Positions 1 through 9,339 of a stretch of DNA of 64,000 nucleotides are shown piece by piece. The stretch lies in NCBI GenBank assembly GCA_017434825.1, contig JAFSGC010000004.1, positions 1 through 64,000 on the forward strand. The letters are read 5' to 3'. Made by a program: the position numbers and the translations under genes. This DNA is from Bacilli bacterium. Its GTDB lineage: Bacteria; Bacillota_I; Bacilli_A; RF39; UBA660. Within the stretch, counting starts at the first letter, position 1, and each line of letters starts with the position of its first letter. The notes under the pieces are model-generated. The model searched no databases, had not been told where the DNA came from, and saw nothing but the letters and a program-made list of their open reading frames with translations.

Positions 1-183
1 CACTTCACTTTTTCGTTCATACTTTTCAGTTTTCTCATTATAAATATATATTGCTAAAGACTCTGGTACTTTTAAAGAATATTCATCTCTATCTTTTTTA
101 TCATAACTAAAAAAGATAATTACTATTATCGATAATGTAAAAACAATTAACAATGATAAAAATGTAATTACCTTTTTATTCAT
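1..183 (-). CDS. N-terminus of an exported or membrane-anchored protein (partial)
   Basis: The first 61 codons are visible; the rest lies off the left edge. The ATG at 183 has a good AGGAG ribosome site. The protein begins with MNKK and a hydrophobic stretch of about 20 residues (6-26), followed by a charged extracytoplasmic start containing VPESLAIYIYNEKTEKYE. That fits a signal anchor. The string loosely recalls the beginning of SpoIID/LytB-domain proteins, which act with SpoIIP (present at 8.4-9.3 kb), but the diagnostic part is missing and I would not name it. It lies just downstream of queH on the same strand. Confidence 0.6.
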   Translation of the reverse strand, partial: MNKKVITFLSLLIVFTLSIIVIIFFSYDKKDRDEYSLKVPESLAIYIYNEKTEKYERKSEV

Positions 184-242
184 ACTTATATTCTCCTACT
201 ATTTATAATAATAGCAAAAAATAAGCAAAAACACAATAAAAG

Positions 243-860
243 TTATTCTTCAATTCCGATGACGCGACTAAAATGACACCCGCAATAATTTTGGCGATAT
301 AATTTATATTGTTTTGAATATTCAATTGAATTCTTATATCCATTTTCTTTCTTGAAATCACTATATAAATATTTAACCCCTAACTTATTTGATACCATTT
401 CTCCAATTTGATTGATTACTGTTGAATTTTTATAAGGGCTAACAGTAAGTGTTGTACCAAAATATTCATAACCATTTTCTTTTGCAAGTTCTGCTGTCTT
501 AGTAAGTCTTAATTCATAACAACGATGGCATCTACTTCCACCCTCAGGTTCATTTTCAAGGCCTATAGCCATTTTTTGAAAACTTTCATTATCATAGTCA
601 CAATCTAAATAATCTAGTTTATTTATAGGAGTAAATTCCTTTATAAAACGAATTTGTTCCTGTTTTCTTTTTTCATATTCAGCCATTGGTTCGATATTAG
701 GATTATAATATAAAATAGTAATATCAAAATATGGAGTAAGTCTTGCTATAACTTCTGTAGAACATGGTCCACAACAAGAATGAAGTAATATTTTAGGTAC
801 ATTTCCCTCTTGGATTTTTTCAATTATTTCTTTCATTACAATATTATAATTAGTCTTCAT
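243..860 (-). CDS. queH: Epoxyqueuosine reductase QueH
   Basis: QueH converts epoxyqueuosine to queuosine in the wobble position of tRNA, the last step of queuosine synthesis, replacing the cobalamin-dependent QueG. The 205-residue product has the family's cysteine sets: the CCGPC motif at residues 29-33, CHRC at 111-114 and NYCGCHFS at 192-198, which in characterised members bind an iron-sulfur cluster and a second metal. The ATG at 860 follows a GAGGAAG ribosome site and overlaps the end of divIB by 11 bases, so it is the last gene of the murG-murB-divIB transcript. No other queuosine genes are in the window. Family assignment is secure; presence of the pathway is inferred. Confidence 0.93.
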   Translation of the reverse strand: MKTNYNIVMKEIIEKIQEGNVPKILLHSCCGPCSTEVIARLTPYFDITILYYNPNIEPMAEYEKRKQEQIRFIKEFTPINKLDYLDCDYDNESFQKMAIGLENEPEGGSRCHRCYELRLTKTAELAKENGYEYFGTTLTVSPYKNSTVINQIGEMVSNKLGVKYLYSDFKKENGYKNSIEYSKQYKLYRQNYCGCHFSRVIGIEE

Positions 861-1584
861 TTTTTTCTTCCTCTACTTTTTGATCTCCATCTTTATCAAA
901 AATATAGTTTTCACTACTACTATCTAAATAAAGAATTCCTCCGCTACCCACACTAGCATATATAGTTTGATATCTATTTAATTTTTCAATATTTACAATA
1001 TTAATATAAACTATGTTACCATCATTCATTCTCAGTAGGAATCTCTCATCATCAATAACTACATCATTATACTTATCAGGACTATACTCTATTTCACTAA
1101 TCATAGCAATAATATCTTCATCTATTTTTGAAAGGCCTTTAATAAAACTTTTTAAAATATCACTAGGAACATAATTTACTAAAGTTGGATATCCAATATA
1201 TTTGTCTTCTTCTGCAATTGTGTTTTCATTAGATAAATATAATTTACCAGTTAACACATCATAAAAAAGTAATTTATTTTCTTCGATGGTTATTGTTATT
1301 GTTCCTAAGATACTTTTCTTAATTTTAACATCATCAATTAAAGGAATTTCTTTTAATCTTTTTTTGATTGAAGAGGAACTTGCTTTAAAGACAGACGTTT
1401 CAACACTTATGTTAGCCATTTTTAATATTTCATGTTCAGTTACATTCACATTTCCATTAACAATAATCCTTTTTATTGGCATTGTAAAAAGATAATAACC
1501 TAACATAGCTATTATATATAAAACTAACAAAATAAATATTAGTCCACTTATTCTTAATTTTCTCTTCTTCTTTTTTGGTTTCAT
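850..1584 (-). CDS. divIB: Cell division protein DivIB/FtsQ
   Basis: DivIB is a single-pass membrane protein of the divisome that works with FtsL and DivIC. The protein has a lysine-rich cytoplasmic start (KPKKKKRK), one membrane helix (about residues 13-32) and a POTRA-like region beginning IKRIIVNGNVNVTEHEI, then a beta-rich domain and an acidic tail. I start it at the ATG at 1584, which overlaps the murB stop as ATGA; an ATG four codons earlier has no ribosome site. Position directly after murG and murB is the remains of a dcw cluster. At 244 residues it is close to the family norm. Confidence 0.88.
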   Translation of the reverse strand: MKPKKKKRKLRISGLIFILLVLYIIAMLGYYLFTMPIKRIIVNGNVNVTEHEILKMANISVETSVFKASSSSIKKRLKEIPLIDDVKIKKSILGTITITIEENKLLFYDVLTGKLYLSNENTIAEEDKYIGYPTLVNYVPSDILKSFIKGLSKIDEDIIAMISEIEYSPDKYNDVVIDDERFLLRMNDGNIVYINIVNIEKLNRYQTIYASVGSGGILYLDSSSENYIFDKDGDQKVEEEKNED

Positions 1585-2459
1585 ACTTCTTTCCATCTTA
1601 CAATCGTAGGTTCTGCAACTAAGCTAATATCATATTTTTCTTTTACTTTTTCTTTAATTAAATCAATTAAGCTAACTACATCATTAAATGTTGCATTATC
1701 TTCGTTAACAATAAAATTAGCATGTTTCTCACTAACTTTTGCTCCCCCAATTTGATGTCCCTTTAACCCTAGTTCATCAATTAATTTTCCTGATGATGTT
1801 CCTTCGGGGTTTCTAAAAATGCTTCCTACATTTTTCTTTTCAATAGGTTGAGTAGTAATTCTTTTTTCATTTCTTTCTCTAATTTCTAAAAGTTCTTTTT
1901 GTGGATCTCCACTTTCTAAAATAAAAGTAACACTTAATACCAGATATTTATCTTTTAAAGATGTGTAACGATATCCAAAAGAAATGTCATTTTTAGGAAT
2001 ATCTTTAATATTTCCTTCACTATCTAGCACTTTTACACTTTTAACATATTCCATTATTTCATGACCATAAGCTCCAGCATTTCCCACAACACTTCCGCCA
2101 ACAGTTCCAGGAATCATCGAAGCAAAGGCTAAAGAAATAAAAGACTTTTGTAAACAGACATTAACAAGCATTGGTAGCATTACACCTGCAGCAGCCGTAA
2201 CTGTATTACTGTCAAAAGTAATTTCTTTTAAGTTATCTAATCTAATTACTACACCATCAAAATATGAGTCATCTAAAATAACATTTGAACCATTTCCTAA
2301 AACATAATACTTAATATTATTTTCTTTTAAATAACTAATTAAATCTATTAAATTCTTTTCATTGCTTGGTTTAACTAAATACTTTGCAATTCCTCCAATA
2401 CCTAATGTTGTATATTTTTTTAAATCTTCGTTTTCAAAAACTTCTCCATACTGATTCAT
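1581..2459 (-). CDS. murB: UDP-N-acetylenolpyruvoylglucosamine reductase MurB
   Basis: MurB is the FAD enzyme that reduces UDP-GlcNAc-enolpyruvate to UDP-MurNAc, the second committed step of peptidoglycan precursor synthesis in the cytoplasm. The 292-residue protein shows the FAD-binding segment around YYVLGNGSNVIL, the GTVGGSVVGNAGAYG region, FGYRYTSLK, and the C-terminal substrate part GSIFRNP...SGKLIDELGLKGHQIGGAKVSEKHANFI. The NxGSxF pattern places the catalytic serine. Start and stop overlap murG and divIB by four bases each (ATGA), so the three are translationally coupled. Confidence 0.97.
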   Translation of the reverse strand: MNQYGEVFENEDLKKYTTLGIGGIAKYLVKPSNEKNLIDLISYLKENNIKYYVLGNGSNVILDDSYFDGVVIRLDNLKEITFDSNTVTAAAGVMLPMLVNVCLQKSFISLAFASMIPGTVGGSVVGNAGAYGHEIMEYVKSVKVLDSEGNIKDIPKNDISFGYRYTSLKDKYLVLSVTFILESGDPQKELLEIRERNEKRITTQPIEKKNVGSIFRNPEGTSSGKLIDELGLKGHQIGGAKVSEKHANFIVNEDNATFNDVVSLIDLIKEKVKEKYDISLVAEPTIVRWKEV

Positions 2460-3544
2460 TTTAAAATCTCCTTAATATTTTCGTATATTGCAGTTCCTGC
2501 ATTTTTCATATCTAACTTTGATAACTCTTTTTTCATCGCAGCATATTCTTTATTTTTATCACTAAGTAAATCTTTTACTTGATCATATAACTTATTAGCA
2601 TTTAAATCTTTTTCTTCAAGTAAGATACTTACCTTTTTATTCTTTAAATCCAAAGCATTATAATATTGATGATTGTTAGCTACAAACGGCGAAGGAATTA
2701 AAATACTCGGAAGTTCCATTGCTAAGATTTCTGAGATAGTTCCTGCTCCGGCTCTTGAAATAATTAAATCGACATCACTAAATAGACCAGAAAGATTATC
2801 TAAGAAAGGTAATACTTTAACTGAAGATGAAAAACTTTTACCTTCCATAAATGAATCATAATGACTCTTACCTGTTATATATAATACTTCGAAATTATCA
2901 TCTTCATTGATTAATGATAAGAAGCTAGCAAAAAAATTATTAATTGTTTCACTTCCAAGAGAGCCTGCTACCATTAATAATAATTTTTTATTTTTATTAA
3001 AACCTAAACTTTCTTTAGGGATTTTCTTTGTAGTTAAAGCATTTTCACCACACGGATTTCCTGTGTATACAACTTTTTTAGCATTTGTAAAATATTTGTT
3101 ACTATGTTCATAGGATACACAAGCCAAATCAACATTTTTACTTAATGCTTTATTTGTTTTTCCTGGAATACTATTTTGTTCATGAATAACTGTAGGAATC
3201 CCTAATTTTTTTGCAGCAGTTATTACTGGCATAGTTACATATCCACCAACGCCAATTACAACATCAGGTTTAAATTCTTGCATTATTTTTTTACATTTAG
3301 TAATTGCTTTATTTATTAAAAAAACATTTTTAAAATCTCTGATTATTTGAGTTTTACTAAAGCCATAGATTTCGATTGGTTCATATTTAATGCCTAAAGC
3401 CGGAATAATATCTTTTTCCATTCTATTATGAGTTCCAATATATAAAACCTCTAAGTCTTTTTCTTTTGCCTTAAATTTATTTATAATTCCAATCGCAGGA
3501 TAAATGTGACCACCAGTACCTCCTGCACTAATTATAATTTTCAA
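2456..3544 (-). CDS. murG: UDP-N-acetylglucosamine transferase MurG
   Basis: MurG adds GlcNAc to lipid I to form lipid II on the cytoplasmic membrane face. The protein (362 residues) has the N-terminal GGTGGHIYPA glycine loop (residues 8-17), GVGGYVTMPV, HEQNSIPGKTN, and in the C-terminal domain the nucleotide-sugar site SRAGAGTISE followed by PSILIPSPF. It is the first gene of the murG-murB-divIB-queH unit, with its own promoter just upstream. Other dcw genes (mraY, murD, ftsW, ftsZ) are not in this window, so the cluster is fragmented. Confidence 0.97.
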   Translation of the reverse strand: MKIIISAGGTGGHIYPAIGIINKFKAKEKDLEVLYIGTHNRMEKDIIPALGIKYEPIEIYGFSKTQIIRDFKNVFLINKAITKCKKIMQEFKPDVVIGVGGYVTMPVITAAKKLGIPTVIHEQNSIPGKTNKALSKNVDLACVSYEHSNKYFTNAKKVVYTGNPCGENALTTKKIPKESLGFNKNKKLLLMVAGSLGSETINNFFASFLSLINEDDNFEVLYITGKSHYDSFMEGKSFSSSVKVLPFLDNLSGLFSDVDLIISRAGAGTISEILAMELPSILIPSPFVANNHQYYNALDLKNKKVSILLEEKDLNANKLYDQVKDLLSDKNKEYAAMKKELSKLDMKNAGTAIYENIKEILK

Positions 3545-3562
3545 TTTTTATCACCTATAATA

Positions 3563-3591
3563 ATTATATCGAAAAGCCTTATTATTTACAA
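3563..3591 (-). promoter_or_regulatory. Vegetative promoter of the murG operon
   Basis: On the minus strand, TTGTAA (3586-3591) and TATAAT (3563-3568) are separated by 17 bases, about 20 bases before murG. Good sigma-A match. Confidence 0.7.
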
Positions 3592-3612
3592 TTAAGAACC
3601 AAAATTTTGACA

Positions 3613-4200
3613 CTAATCCACGATATAATACGGATATAAATCTTTTAACTTTTCTTTCTTGACGCCATAAATAAATAATTCTTTATTCTTATTTTGATAA
3701 TCACTAATTATTTTTTCATTAATAATAGCATCTAAAATACATAAGAAGTCATACTTAAAATGGTTTTCATCAGTATTTAGTACATAATTTAATATTCCCA
3801 CTTTATAAGTCCTATTTTGCGTAAATAATTTTCTTATAATTCTATCATAAAAAGACATAACATAAATATTTTTATCCGGATACTTTTCTAATAAAGAAAT
3901 TAGTTTATCTGTGTTTAAAGAAGAATCTTTAATATCAATCATAATTATTTTATGAGTATCCATTCGCAAAACCTCTTCGAGGCTTGGAATATTTTCTTTA
4001 ATTAAGTCTTTTGAAAAATAATTTTTAAATAGTTTACCTTTATAAATCGGATCATGATATATTAAAAATTTTTCATCCTTTGTCATTCGAACATCACATT
4101 CAAAACCATAATAATCCTTATTTATAGCATCAAAAAAAGCAGCTAAGGTATTTTCCTTGCTACTTTGTTTATCTCCTCTGTGAGCTATTAATTTATACAT
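3613..4200 (-). CDS. Glycerophosphodiester phosphodiesterase family protein
   Basis: Members hydrolyse glycerophosphodiesters to glycerol-3-phosphate and an alcohol. Visible motifs are HRG at residues 7-9, ENTLAAF, the metal-binding FECDVRMTKD, and YHDPIYKG, which together carry the His/Glu/Asp active-site residues. At 195 residues it is short for the family (usually 230-260), and the C-terminal part is weakly conserved; there is no signal peptide, so it should act in the cytoplasm. It stands between murG and a cadherin-like protein on the same strand with about 20 bases to the latter. Substrate is not deducible. Confidence 0.85.
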   Translation of the reverse strand: MYKLIAHRGDKQSSKENTLAAFFDAINKDYYGFECDVRMTKDEKFLIYHDPIYKGKLFKNYFSKDLIKENIPSLEEVLRMDTHKIIMIDIKDSSLNTDKLISLLEKYPDKNIYVMSFYDRIIRKLFTQNRTYKVGILNYVLNTDENHFKYDFLCILDAIINEKIISDYQNKNKELFIYGVKKEKLKDLYPYYIVD

Positions 4201-4223
4201 ATAACACCTCTTTATAAAGGATA

Positions 4224-4619
4224 TTATTTCTTTTTAAAGATTATACAAAATAAGCTAATAATTGTTAAAAAACAAGTAATTCCAATTATTGGAGTTATAT
4301 AGTCTTTATACCAAGGACTATTGGCATTTACTTCAACTTTATCATACAAGCCCACCATGTTAGCTACTTCATCTGATTCATTTTTTAAAACTGTTAAAGT
4401 ATATGTTACTAACGCCTCTTTATAGACTTCGATTATGACATGATTTTCTCCAGGTGTAAGATAATCATTACCATATACTGTAATTGTAGCACCATCTTCT
4501 GCTTTACAGTTAAGGACTAACGCTAATGCTTCATCACTAACATTTACTGTGTATTCAAAGATATTTTCTTTGAAACTTGGACTCATACTACCATTTACTA
4601 CCTCTAAACTATTAAGCAT
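4224..4619 (-). CDS. Cadherin-like beta-sandwich protein with C-terminal membrane helix
   Basis: The 131-residue protein consists of one cadherin-like beta-sandwich domain (residues 1-80; LNSLEVVNGSMSPSF, FEYTVNVSDEA, ATITVYGNDYLTPG and YTLTVLKN are the typical strand motifs), a short linker, a membrane helix (about 104-127) and a KKK tail. The positive tail suggests that the C-terminus is inside and the beta domain outside, yet no signal peptide precedes the domain: the ATG at 4619 has an AAGGG site and the hemW stop lies only 19 bases upstream. It may be exported as a tail-anchored N-out protein, or be the C-terminal remnant of a larger surface protein. Function unknown. Confidence 0.65.
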   Translation of the reverse strand: MLNSLEVVNGSMSPSFKENIFEYTVNVSDEALALVLNCKAEDGATITVYGNDYLTPGENHVIIEVYKEALVTYTLTVLKNESDEVANMVGLYDKVEVNANSPWYKDYITPIIGITCFLTIISLFCIIFKKK

Positions 4620-4637
4620 TTAATCATTCCCTTTTTA

Positions 4638-5735
4638 TTATAATAATTTTAAAAGTACTTCATTCATTACATATAGTTTATCCGGATTTATAAATAAATT
4701 ACCATCTTTATATATTAAATCTTCATTTTCTAATAACTCTTCAATATTGTATTTACTTTGAATATTAACATGATACTTTTCATAAAATTCTCTTACATTT
4801 ATTCCATTAGTTTTTCTAAAACCTAACATAATTTCATAATCCATTTTTTCTTTAGGTCCTAAAATTTCTTTATTTAAAATAATATTTCCTTTGGTATAAC
4901 TTGTAAGACTTCTTGTATTATCATATCTAACCCCATCAAGATATCCGCTTGCTCCGGGACCAAAACCATAATACTCTTCATTATTCCAATAGACTAAATT
5001 ATGTTTAGATTCATAACCTTCTTTTGCAAAGTTACTTACTTCATAATGTTTAAAACCTTGTCTTTTTAAATATGAACAAATTAACTTATACATCTTAGCA
5101 TCAAGCATATCGTCAATTGGACTAACATTTTTATGAGATAACATTGTATTATTTTCAATCATCAAGCTATAAGTGCTTATATGGTTAACATTTAACGAAC
5201 ACATTAGTTTTAAATCTTTACGCAAAGAAGCAAGTGTTTGCTCAGGTATTGCATAAATTAAATCAACATTGATATTATTTACTCCCAAGCTTCTACATAA
5301 ATCAATTTTATTTTTTGCATCTTCATAGTCTGCTTCACGATTTAAAAATTTTAGATTATTTTTATCAAATGATTGAATACCAATACTTAGTCGATTAACC
5401 CCATTATTCACTAAAGTGGTAATTAATTTTTCATTGATATCACTTAGATTACATTCAAAAGTAAATTCTATATTTTCATCTTTTCTAAATTTCTTTATGA
5501 TTTCAACCAATTTTAATAACGATTCATTAGGAAGGGCACTCGGAGTTCCTCCCCCAATATAAATCGTTTTTATTTGTTCATCCATATAGCGGTCATCAAT
5601 CTCGTTATTAAGAGTTTCTAAATATTCATCAATCCATTTTTCATTAACATAAAATTTACAAAAGTCACAATAAGAACATATTGTTTTACAAAATGGAACA
5701 TGAATATAAACCGATCTTTTATCTTCAGAAAGCAT
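4638..5735 (-). CDS. hemW: Radical SAM heme chaperone HemW
   Basis: HemW is the radical-SAM protein formerly annotated as oxygen-independent coproporphyrinogen oxidase-like; characterised members bind heme and hand it to apoproteins. The cluster motif CKTICSYC lies at residues 16-23 with an extra Cys at 26 (CDFC), which is the HemW pattern. YIGGGTPSAL and the C-terminal HemN_C winged domain (YYGFGPGASG onward) follow. I chose the ATG at 5735 behind GGAGG; an upstream TTG lacks a site. The position next to lepA is the widespread lepA-hemW synteny, though a DNA-binding gene is inserted between them here. No heme-synthesis gene is in the window. Confidence 0.9.
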   Translation of the reverse strand: MLSEDKRSVYIHVPFCKTICSYCDFCKFYVNEKWIDEYLETLNNEIDDRYMDEQIKTIYIGGGTPSALPNESLLKLVEIIKKFRKDENIEFTFECNLSDINEKLITTLVNNGVNRLSIGIQSFDKNNLKFLNREADYEDAKNKIDLCRSLGVNNINVDLIYAIPEQTLASLRKDLKLMCSLNVNHISTYSLMIENNTMLSHKNVSPIDDMLDAKMYKLICSYLKRQGFKHYEVSNFAKEGYESKHNLVYWNNEEYYGFGPGASGYLDGVRYDNTRSLTSYTKGNIILNKEILGPKEKMDYEIMLGFRKTNGINVREFYEKYHVNIQSKYNIEELLENEDLIYKDGNLFINPDKLYVMNEVLLKLL

Positions 5736-5760
5736 ACTTACCTCCACCAAAATCTTTCAA

Positions 5761-6279
5761 CTATTTCTTTACGCTTCCTGTAAAACGACCATCTTCATCA
5801 TAAGTTGGAACATTATTTTCTGCATACGCTTTTCCACCTTTTGATTTTGCTGCTAATAAATTATTTTTTCTAGCTTCCATTATTTCATGGTAAATATCTA
5901 AACTATAAAAATCGTTTAATCGCGAATCCTTTAAATATCTATCTATAGAAGATCTAGATATTGTGGGAATAAAAGGATTAACTGACTGTGCTTCATTAAT
6001 TATATTTGCTATCTCAGCATCACTCATTGAATACCCACTTCGAACAAAAATTTCTGCTACATATCTAATTTTTGATTCAGCTAATATTATTCTTGTTAAT
6101 TTATCTCCTTGTTTTCTATTTTCTTCTGTTGCTCCAGGAATAGCTTCAATTCCTTCATTTGTCAATTCTATTGAATTGTCATATATTTCCATAGATTGAC
6201 GACGGTGTGTCTGATATACATAGCCTACTACTTCATGCCAAATATCAGCTGCATATTCTTTACTTATTATATTTGCCAT
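5761..6279 (-). CDS. Putative helix-turn-helix protein, possibly SpoIIID-related
   Basis: The 172-residue protein is predicted to be cytoplasmic. A helix-turn-helix-like stretch at about residues 90-125 (GYSMSDAEIANIINEAQ, then ISRSSIDRYLKDSRL) is followed by a basic, glycine-rich end (ARKNNLLAAKSKGGKAYAENN). This layout, an HTH followed by an RK...KGG.A tail, resembles the small sporulation regulator SpoIIID extended at its N-terminus, but the similarity is by eye only. The start at 6279 has GAGG upstream and overlaps the lepA stop; the next gene, hemW, starts 26 bases after its stop, so it is in the lepA-hemW operon. No confident function. Confidence 0.55.
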   Translation of the reverse strand: MANIISKEYAADIWHEVVGYVYQTHRRQSMEIYDNSIELTNEGIEAIPGATEENRKQGDKLTRIILAESKIRYVAEIFVRSGYSMSDAEIANIINEAQSVNPFIPTISRSSIDRYLKDSRLNDFYSLDIYHEIMEARKNNLLAAKSKGGKAYAENNVPTYDEDGRFTGSVKK

Positions 6280-6280
6280 A

Positions 6281-8077
6281 CTACTCATCCTCACTTAATA
6301 TTGCTAAGAATGCTTCCTGAGGAACTTCAACAGAACCTACCATCTTCATTCTCTTTTTACCTTCTTTTTGTTTTTCCAATAATTTTCTCTTTCTTGAAAC
6401 GTCTCCACCATAACACTTAGCTAAAACGTTCTTTCTCATTGCAGGAATGTTTTCTCTTGCTATAACACTAGAGCCCACACTTGCTTGAATTGGGATTTGG
6501 AACATTTGTCTTGGAATAAGTTCTCTAAGTTTACTAGCAATCGCTCTTCCTTTACTATAAGCAAAATCCTTATGAACAATAACCGACAATGCATCTACTG
6601 GTTCTCCATTTAATAAGATATCCATTTTAACAAGACTACTTTCTTTATAACCTGTTATTTCATAATCAAATGAAGCATACCCTTTTGTAGAACTTTTTAA
6701 TTTATCATAAAAGTCATATACAATTTCTCCAAGAGGAATTTCATAATGAATATTAACTCTTGTTTCGTTTATATATTCAGTAGTTTTATAAATACCTCTT
6801 TTATTTTGACAAAGTGTCATTATTGGGCCAATAAATTCTGAAGGTGTAATAATATTGGTGTAAATATAAGGTTCCTCAATAGATTTTATTTTTGATTTAT
6901 CTGGCATCTTATTCGGAGAGTCAATTTCTACTACTTCTCCAGAAGTTAAAGTAACTTTATAAATAACTGATGGAGATGTAGCTATTGTATCTAAATTAAA
7001 TTCTCTTTCTAATCTAGTTAGAATTACATCCATATGTAACAATCCTAAAAATCCTGTTCTAAAACCGAATCCTAGAGCTATAGAATTTTCCGGTTCAATT
7101 GTTAATGAAGCATCATTTAATTTTAATTTTTCTAAAGCTTCTTTTAGTTCATCATAACGATTGGATTCAGTTGGGAAAATCCCTGAGAAAACCATTGGTT
7201 TCATTTTCTTATAACCTGCTAATGGCTCTGCTGCTGGATTTTTTTCTAATGTAATTGTATCTCCAACTGCTACTTTTTCAATATCCTTAATCGCAGCACT
7301 TACGTATCCAACCATACCTGAAGTTAATTCTGGATAAGGAATATTTCCCATTGTATTAACACCAACTTCAGTTACTTCAAAAGTCGACCCCATAGCCATC
7401 ATTTTAATTTTATCTTTTACTTTTATTTTTCCTTCTACTACCTTAACTAGTAATACTACTCCACGATAAGGATCAAAATAACTATCAAAAATTAATGCTT
7501 TAGTTGGACCATCAGTATTAATAACCGGCGGTGATACTTTTTTAACCACTTCATCTAATAGTTCTTTTACACCCTCACCAGTTTTACCGCTACAAAGTAA
7601 GATTTCCTCTTCTTTAAAACCTAATACACTCATAAGTTCTGCCTTTACTTTAGGAACATCAGCATTAGGCAAGTCAATTTTATTAATAACTGGAATGATT
7701 GTTAAATCATCTTCCATAGCCAAGTAAAGATTAGCTAGTGTTTGTGCTTCAATACCTTGAGATGCATCTACTACTAAAATAGCACCTTCACAAGCAGCTA
7801 AACTTCTTGATACTTCATAAGAAAAGTCTACATGACCTGGAGTATCTATTAAATTTAAATTGTATTTTTCACCATTGTATTCATAATCTAGCTTAACAGC
7901 ATTAAGTTTTATTGTAATTCCACGTTCTCTTTCAAGATCCATACTATCAAGCATTTGATCTTGCATTTGTCTTTTAGGAACCATATTTGTGATTTCTAAA
8001 ATTCGATCCGCAAGAGTACTCTTTCCATGATCAATATGGGCTATAATTGAAAAATTTCTAATATGCGATTTGTCCAT
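6281..8077 (-). CDS. lepA: Elongation factor 4 (LepA), ribosome-associated GTPase
   Basis: LepA/EF4 is a translational GTPase that acts on ribosomes during assembly or back-translocation. The G motifs are clear: AHIDHGKST (residues 13-21), DTPGH, and NKIDLPNAD. The RERGITI switch I and the LepA-specific C-terminal domain with [18 protein letters not shown] are present. The start at 8077 follows GGTGAAAG; a GTG four codons earlier is less likely. The 598-residue length matches the family (about 600). It lies in the order spoIIP, YqxA-like, lepA, HTH protein, hemW, close to that of Bacillus. Confidence 0.97.
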   Translation of the reverse strand: MDKSHIRNFSIIAHIDHGKSTLADRILEITNMVPKRQMQDQMLDSMDLERERGITIKLNAVKLDYEYNGEKYNLNLIDTPGHVDFSYEVSRSLAACEGAILVVDASQGIEAQTLANLYLAMEDDLTIIPVINKIDLPNADVPKVKAELMSVLGFKEEEILLCSGKTGEGVKELLDEVVKKVSPPVINTDGPTKALIFDSYFDPYRGVVLLVKVVEGKIKVKDKIKMMAMGSTFEVTEVGVNTMGNIPYPELTSGMVGYVSAAIKDIEKVAVGDTITLEKNPAAEPLAGYKKMKPMVFSGIFPTESNRYDELKEALEKLKLNDASLTIEPENSIALGFGFRTGFLGLLHMDVILTRLEREFNLDTIATSPSVIYKVTLTSGEVVEIDSPNKMPDKSKIKSIEEPYIYTNIITPSEFIGPIMTLCQNKRGIYKTTEYINETRVNIHYEIPLGEIVYDFYDKLKSSTKGYASFDYEITGYKESSLVKMDILLNGEPVDALSVIVHKDFAYSKGRAIASKLRELIPRQMFQIPIQASVGSSVIARENIPAMRKNVLAKCYGGDVSRKRKLLEKQKEGKKRMKMVGSVEVPQEAFLAILSEDE

Positions 8078-8108
8078 GTCTTTCACCACTTAACATTATA
8101 CAATAAAA

Positions 8109-8435
8109 CTAGCCAATAAACAAAGATTTAATGAATTTCCAAATCCCCGATGTTTTATCATCCAAAAGATTACCTAACCCTTTTGAAATCCCATTTGCAC
8201 TCTTAGTAAAAAAATTTGAATAATCCTTTTCTTCGGGTAAATAGTCTTTAATATCAACAGCTACATTATTTTCTATATCTTTTTCAAATTCAGCAATCAT
8301 TTCTTCCGTCATAATTGTTTTATCACGAACTGTTTTTTCATAATATCCCGTATGCAACGAAATAAATAATGCAACGTACATCACAAAAAAGACTGTAAGA
8401 ATTCTAAAGAACCAGTTTGGCTTTTTCTTTTTCAT
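8109..8435 (-). CDS. Single-pass membrane protein, positional counterpart of YqxA
   Basis: This 108-residue protein starts with KKKK, has one membrane helix (about 10-28) and an amphipathic, acidic exterior part ending in GIWKFIKSLFIG. It overlaps the spoIIP stop by four bases (ATGA). In Bacillus subtilis the gene between spoIIP and lepA is yqxA, a protein of about 110 residues with one N-terminal helix, so size, topology and place agree; I cannot confirm sequence homology by eye. Co-expression with spoIIP suggests a role in sporulation. The function of YqxA itself is not established. Confidence 0.6.
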   Translation of the reverse strand: MKKKKPNWFFRILTVFFVMYVALFISLHTGYYEKTVRDKTIMTEEMIAEFEKDIENNVAVDIKDYLPEEKDYSNFFTKSANGISKGLGNLLDDKTSGIWKFIKSLFIG

Positions 8436-9268
8436 GAATCCTCCATTATATATTCATAAAGTATACTAGCTAAAACTTTTAACGTATTATTAGCTTCATT
8501 TATTTCATTGTATTGCCCACCAATTTCTAAAAGCAAAGTATTTCCATTAAAATCCTGGTTATACTTTCCATCTACTCCTTCACCTTGTTTTTCTAATATT
8601 CCACGGCTTAAGCACGGATTTACAGCCTTTAATTTTTCATTAAGCTTTTCTGCAAAAATCTTATTTTCTTGATAATTTTCATGTTCAAGACCTATAACAA
8701 ATAAGATTTTTGCATACTTTTCGCCATTTAGTTCACAAGTAGTTTTTTCGTAAATCGAGGAATCACGGTGTAAATCAATAAAGTATTTAAGTGATGGATA
8801 ATTAATAACACTTTGTTCTAAAAGTTTTCTACTAGCTTGATAGCTTTGTCCATATTTAAGATTGTTTTCTTTTAAAATTTTACTAATCGAAGTCGTTTCA
8901 ACTACGCTTGAAATATTATAATCCTCTAAATAAGATTGCAAGATATAACTGGCAAACATCACTGTGTAATCAATGTTATAACTTGCAAGTTTACTATACT
9001 TATAACTTTCTGTTTGATGTGTGTTATATAAATAAATAATTGGTTCTGCCTCATTTTTGAAAACAGGCTTAGTTTCTAATTCTTCTTTTTTAGTTTCAAA
9101 TTCCATTCCTAAATAACTATATGTCAAATAATTTAAATATTTAGAATTAAGATTAACTTTTCTGGAAATAAAACTAATAACATATAATAAAAATAACACC
9201 GCCGTAATTAACTTAATGATTTTTATTTGAAATTTTCGTTTTTTACTTACTGTTTTAAAATGCCCCAT
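8432..9268 (-). CDS. spoIIP: Stage II sporulation protein P, cell wall amidase
   Basis: SpoIIP is a peptidoglycan amidase/endopeptidase that works with SpoIID and SpoIIM to thin septal peptidoglycan and drive engulfment of the forespore. The protein has a membrane anchor (about residues 17-36) and the family's motifs: YNTHQTESY (81-89), IDLHRDS (164-170) with the metal-binding His, a GVDGKYNQDFNGN loop and the catalytic glutamate region LLLEIGGQYN near the end. The start follows GGTGAA. It heads the spoIIP-lepA-hemW unit; the gene gpr, which normally lies between rpsT and spoIIP, is missing here. Confidence 0.92.
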   Translation of the reverse strand: MGHFKTVSKKRKFQIKIIKLITAVLFLLYVISFISRKVNLNSKYLNYLTYSYLGMEFETKKEELETKPVFKNEAEPIIYLYNTHQTESYKYSKLASYNIDYTVMFASYILQSYLEDYNISSVVETTSISKILKENNLKYGQSYQASRKLLEQSVINYPSLKYFIDLHRDSSIYEKTTCELNGEKYAKILFVIGLEHENYQENKIFAEKLNEKLKAVNPCLSRGILEKQGEGVDGKYNQDFNGNTLLLEIGGQYNEINEANNTLKVLASILYEYIMEDS

Positions 9269-9339
9269 TTTTATTCACCATAAAAATTATAAAATAAGCG
9301 AATCAAAAATTTTGTCAAACCATGATAAATCATTTATTC

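Noticed and set aside
1-183. Naming the left-edge partial gene spoIID
   Set aside because: Only a signal anchor and about 30 further residues are visible; the resemblance is too weak.
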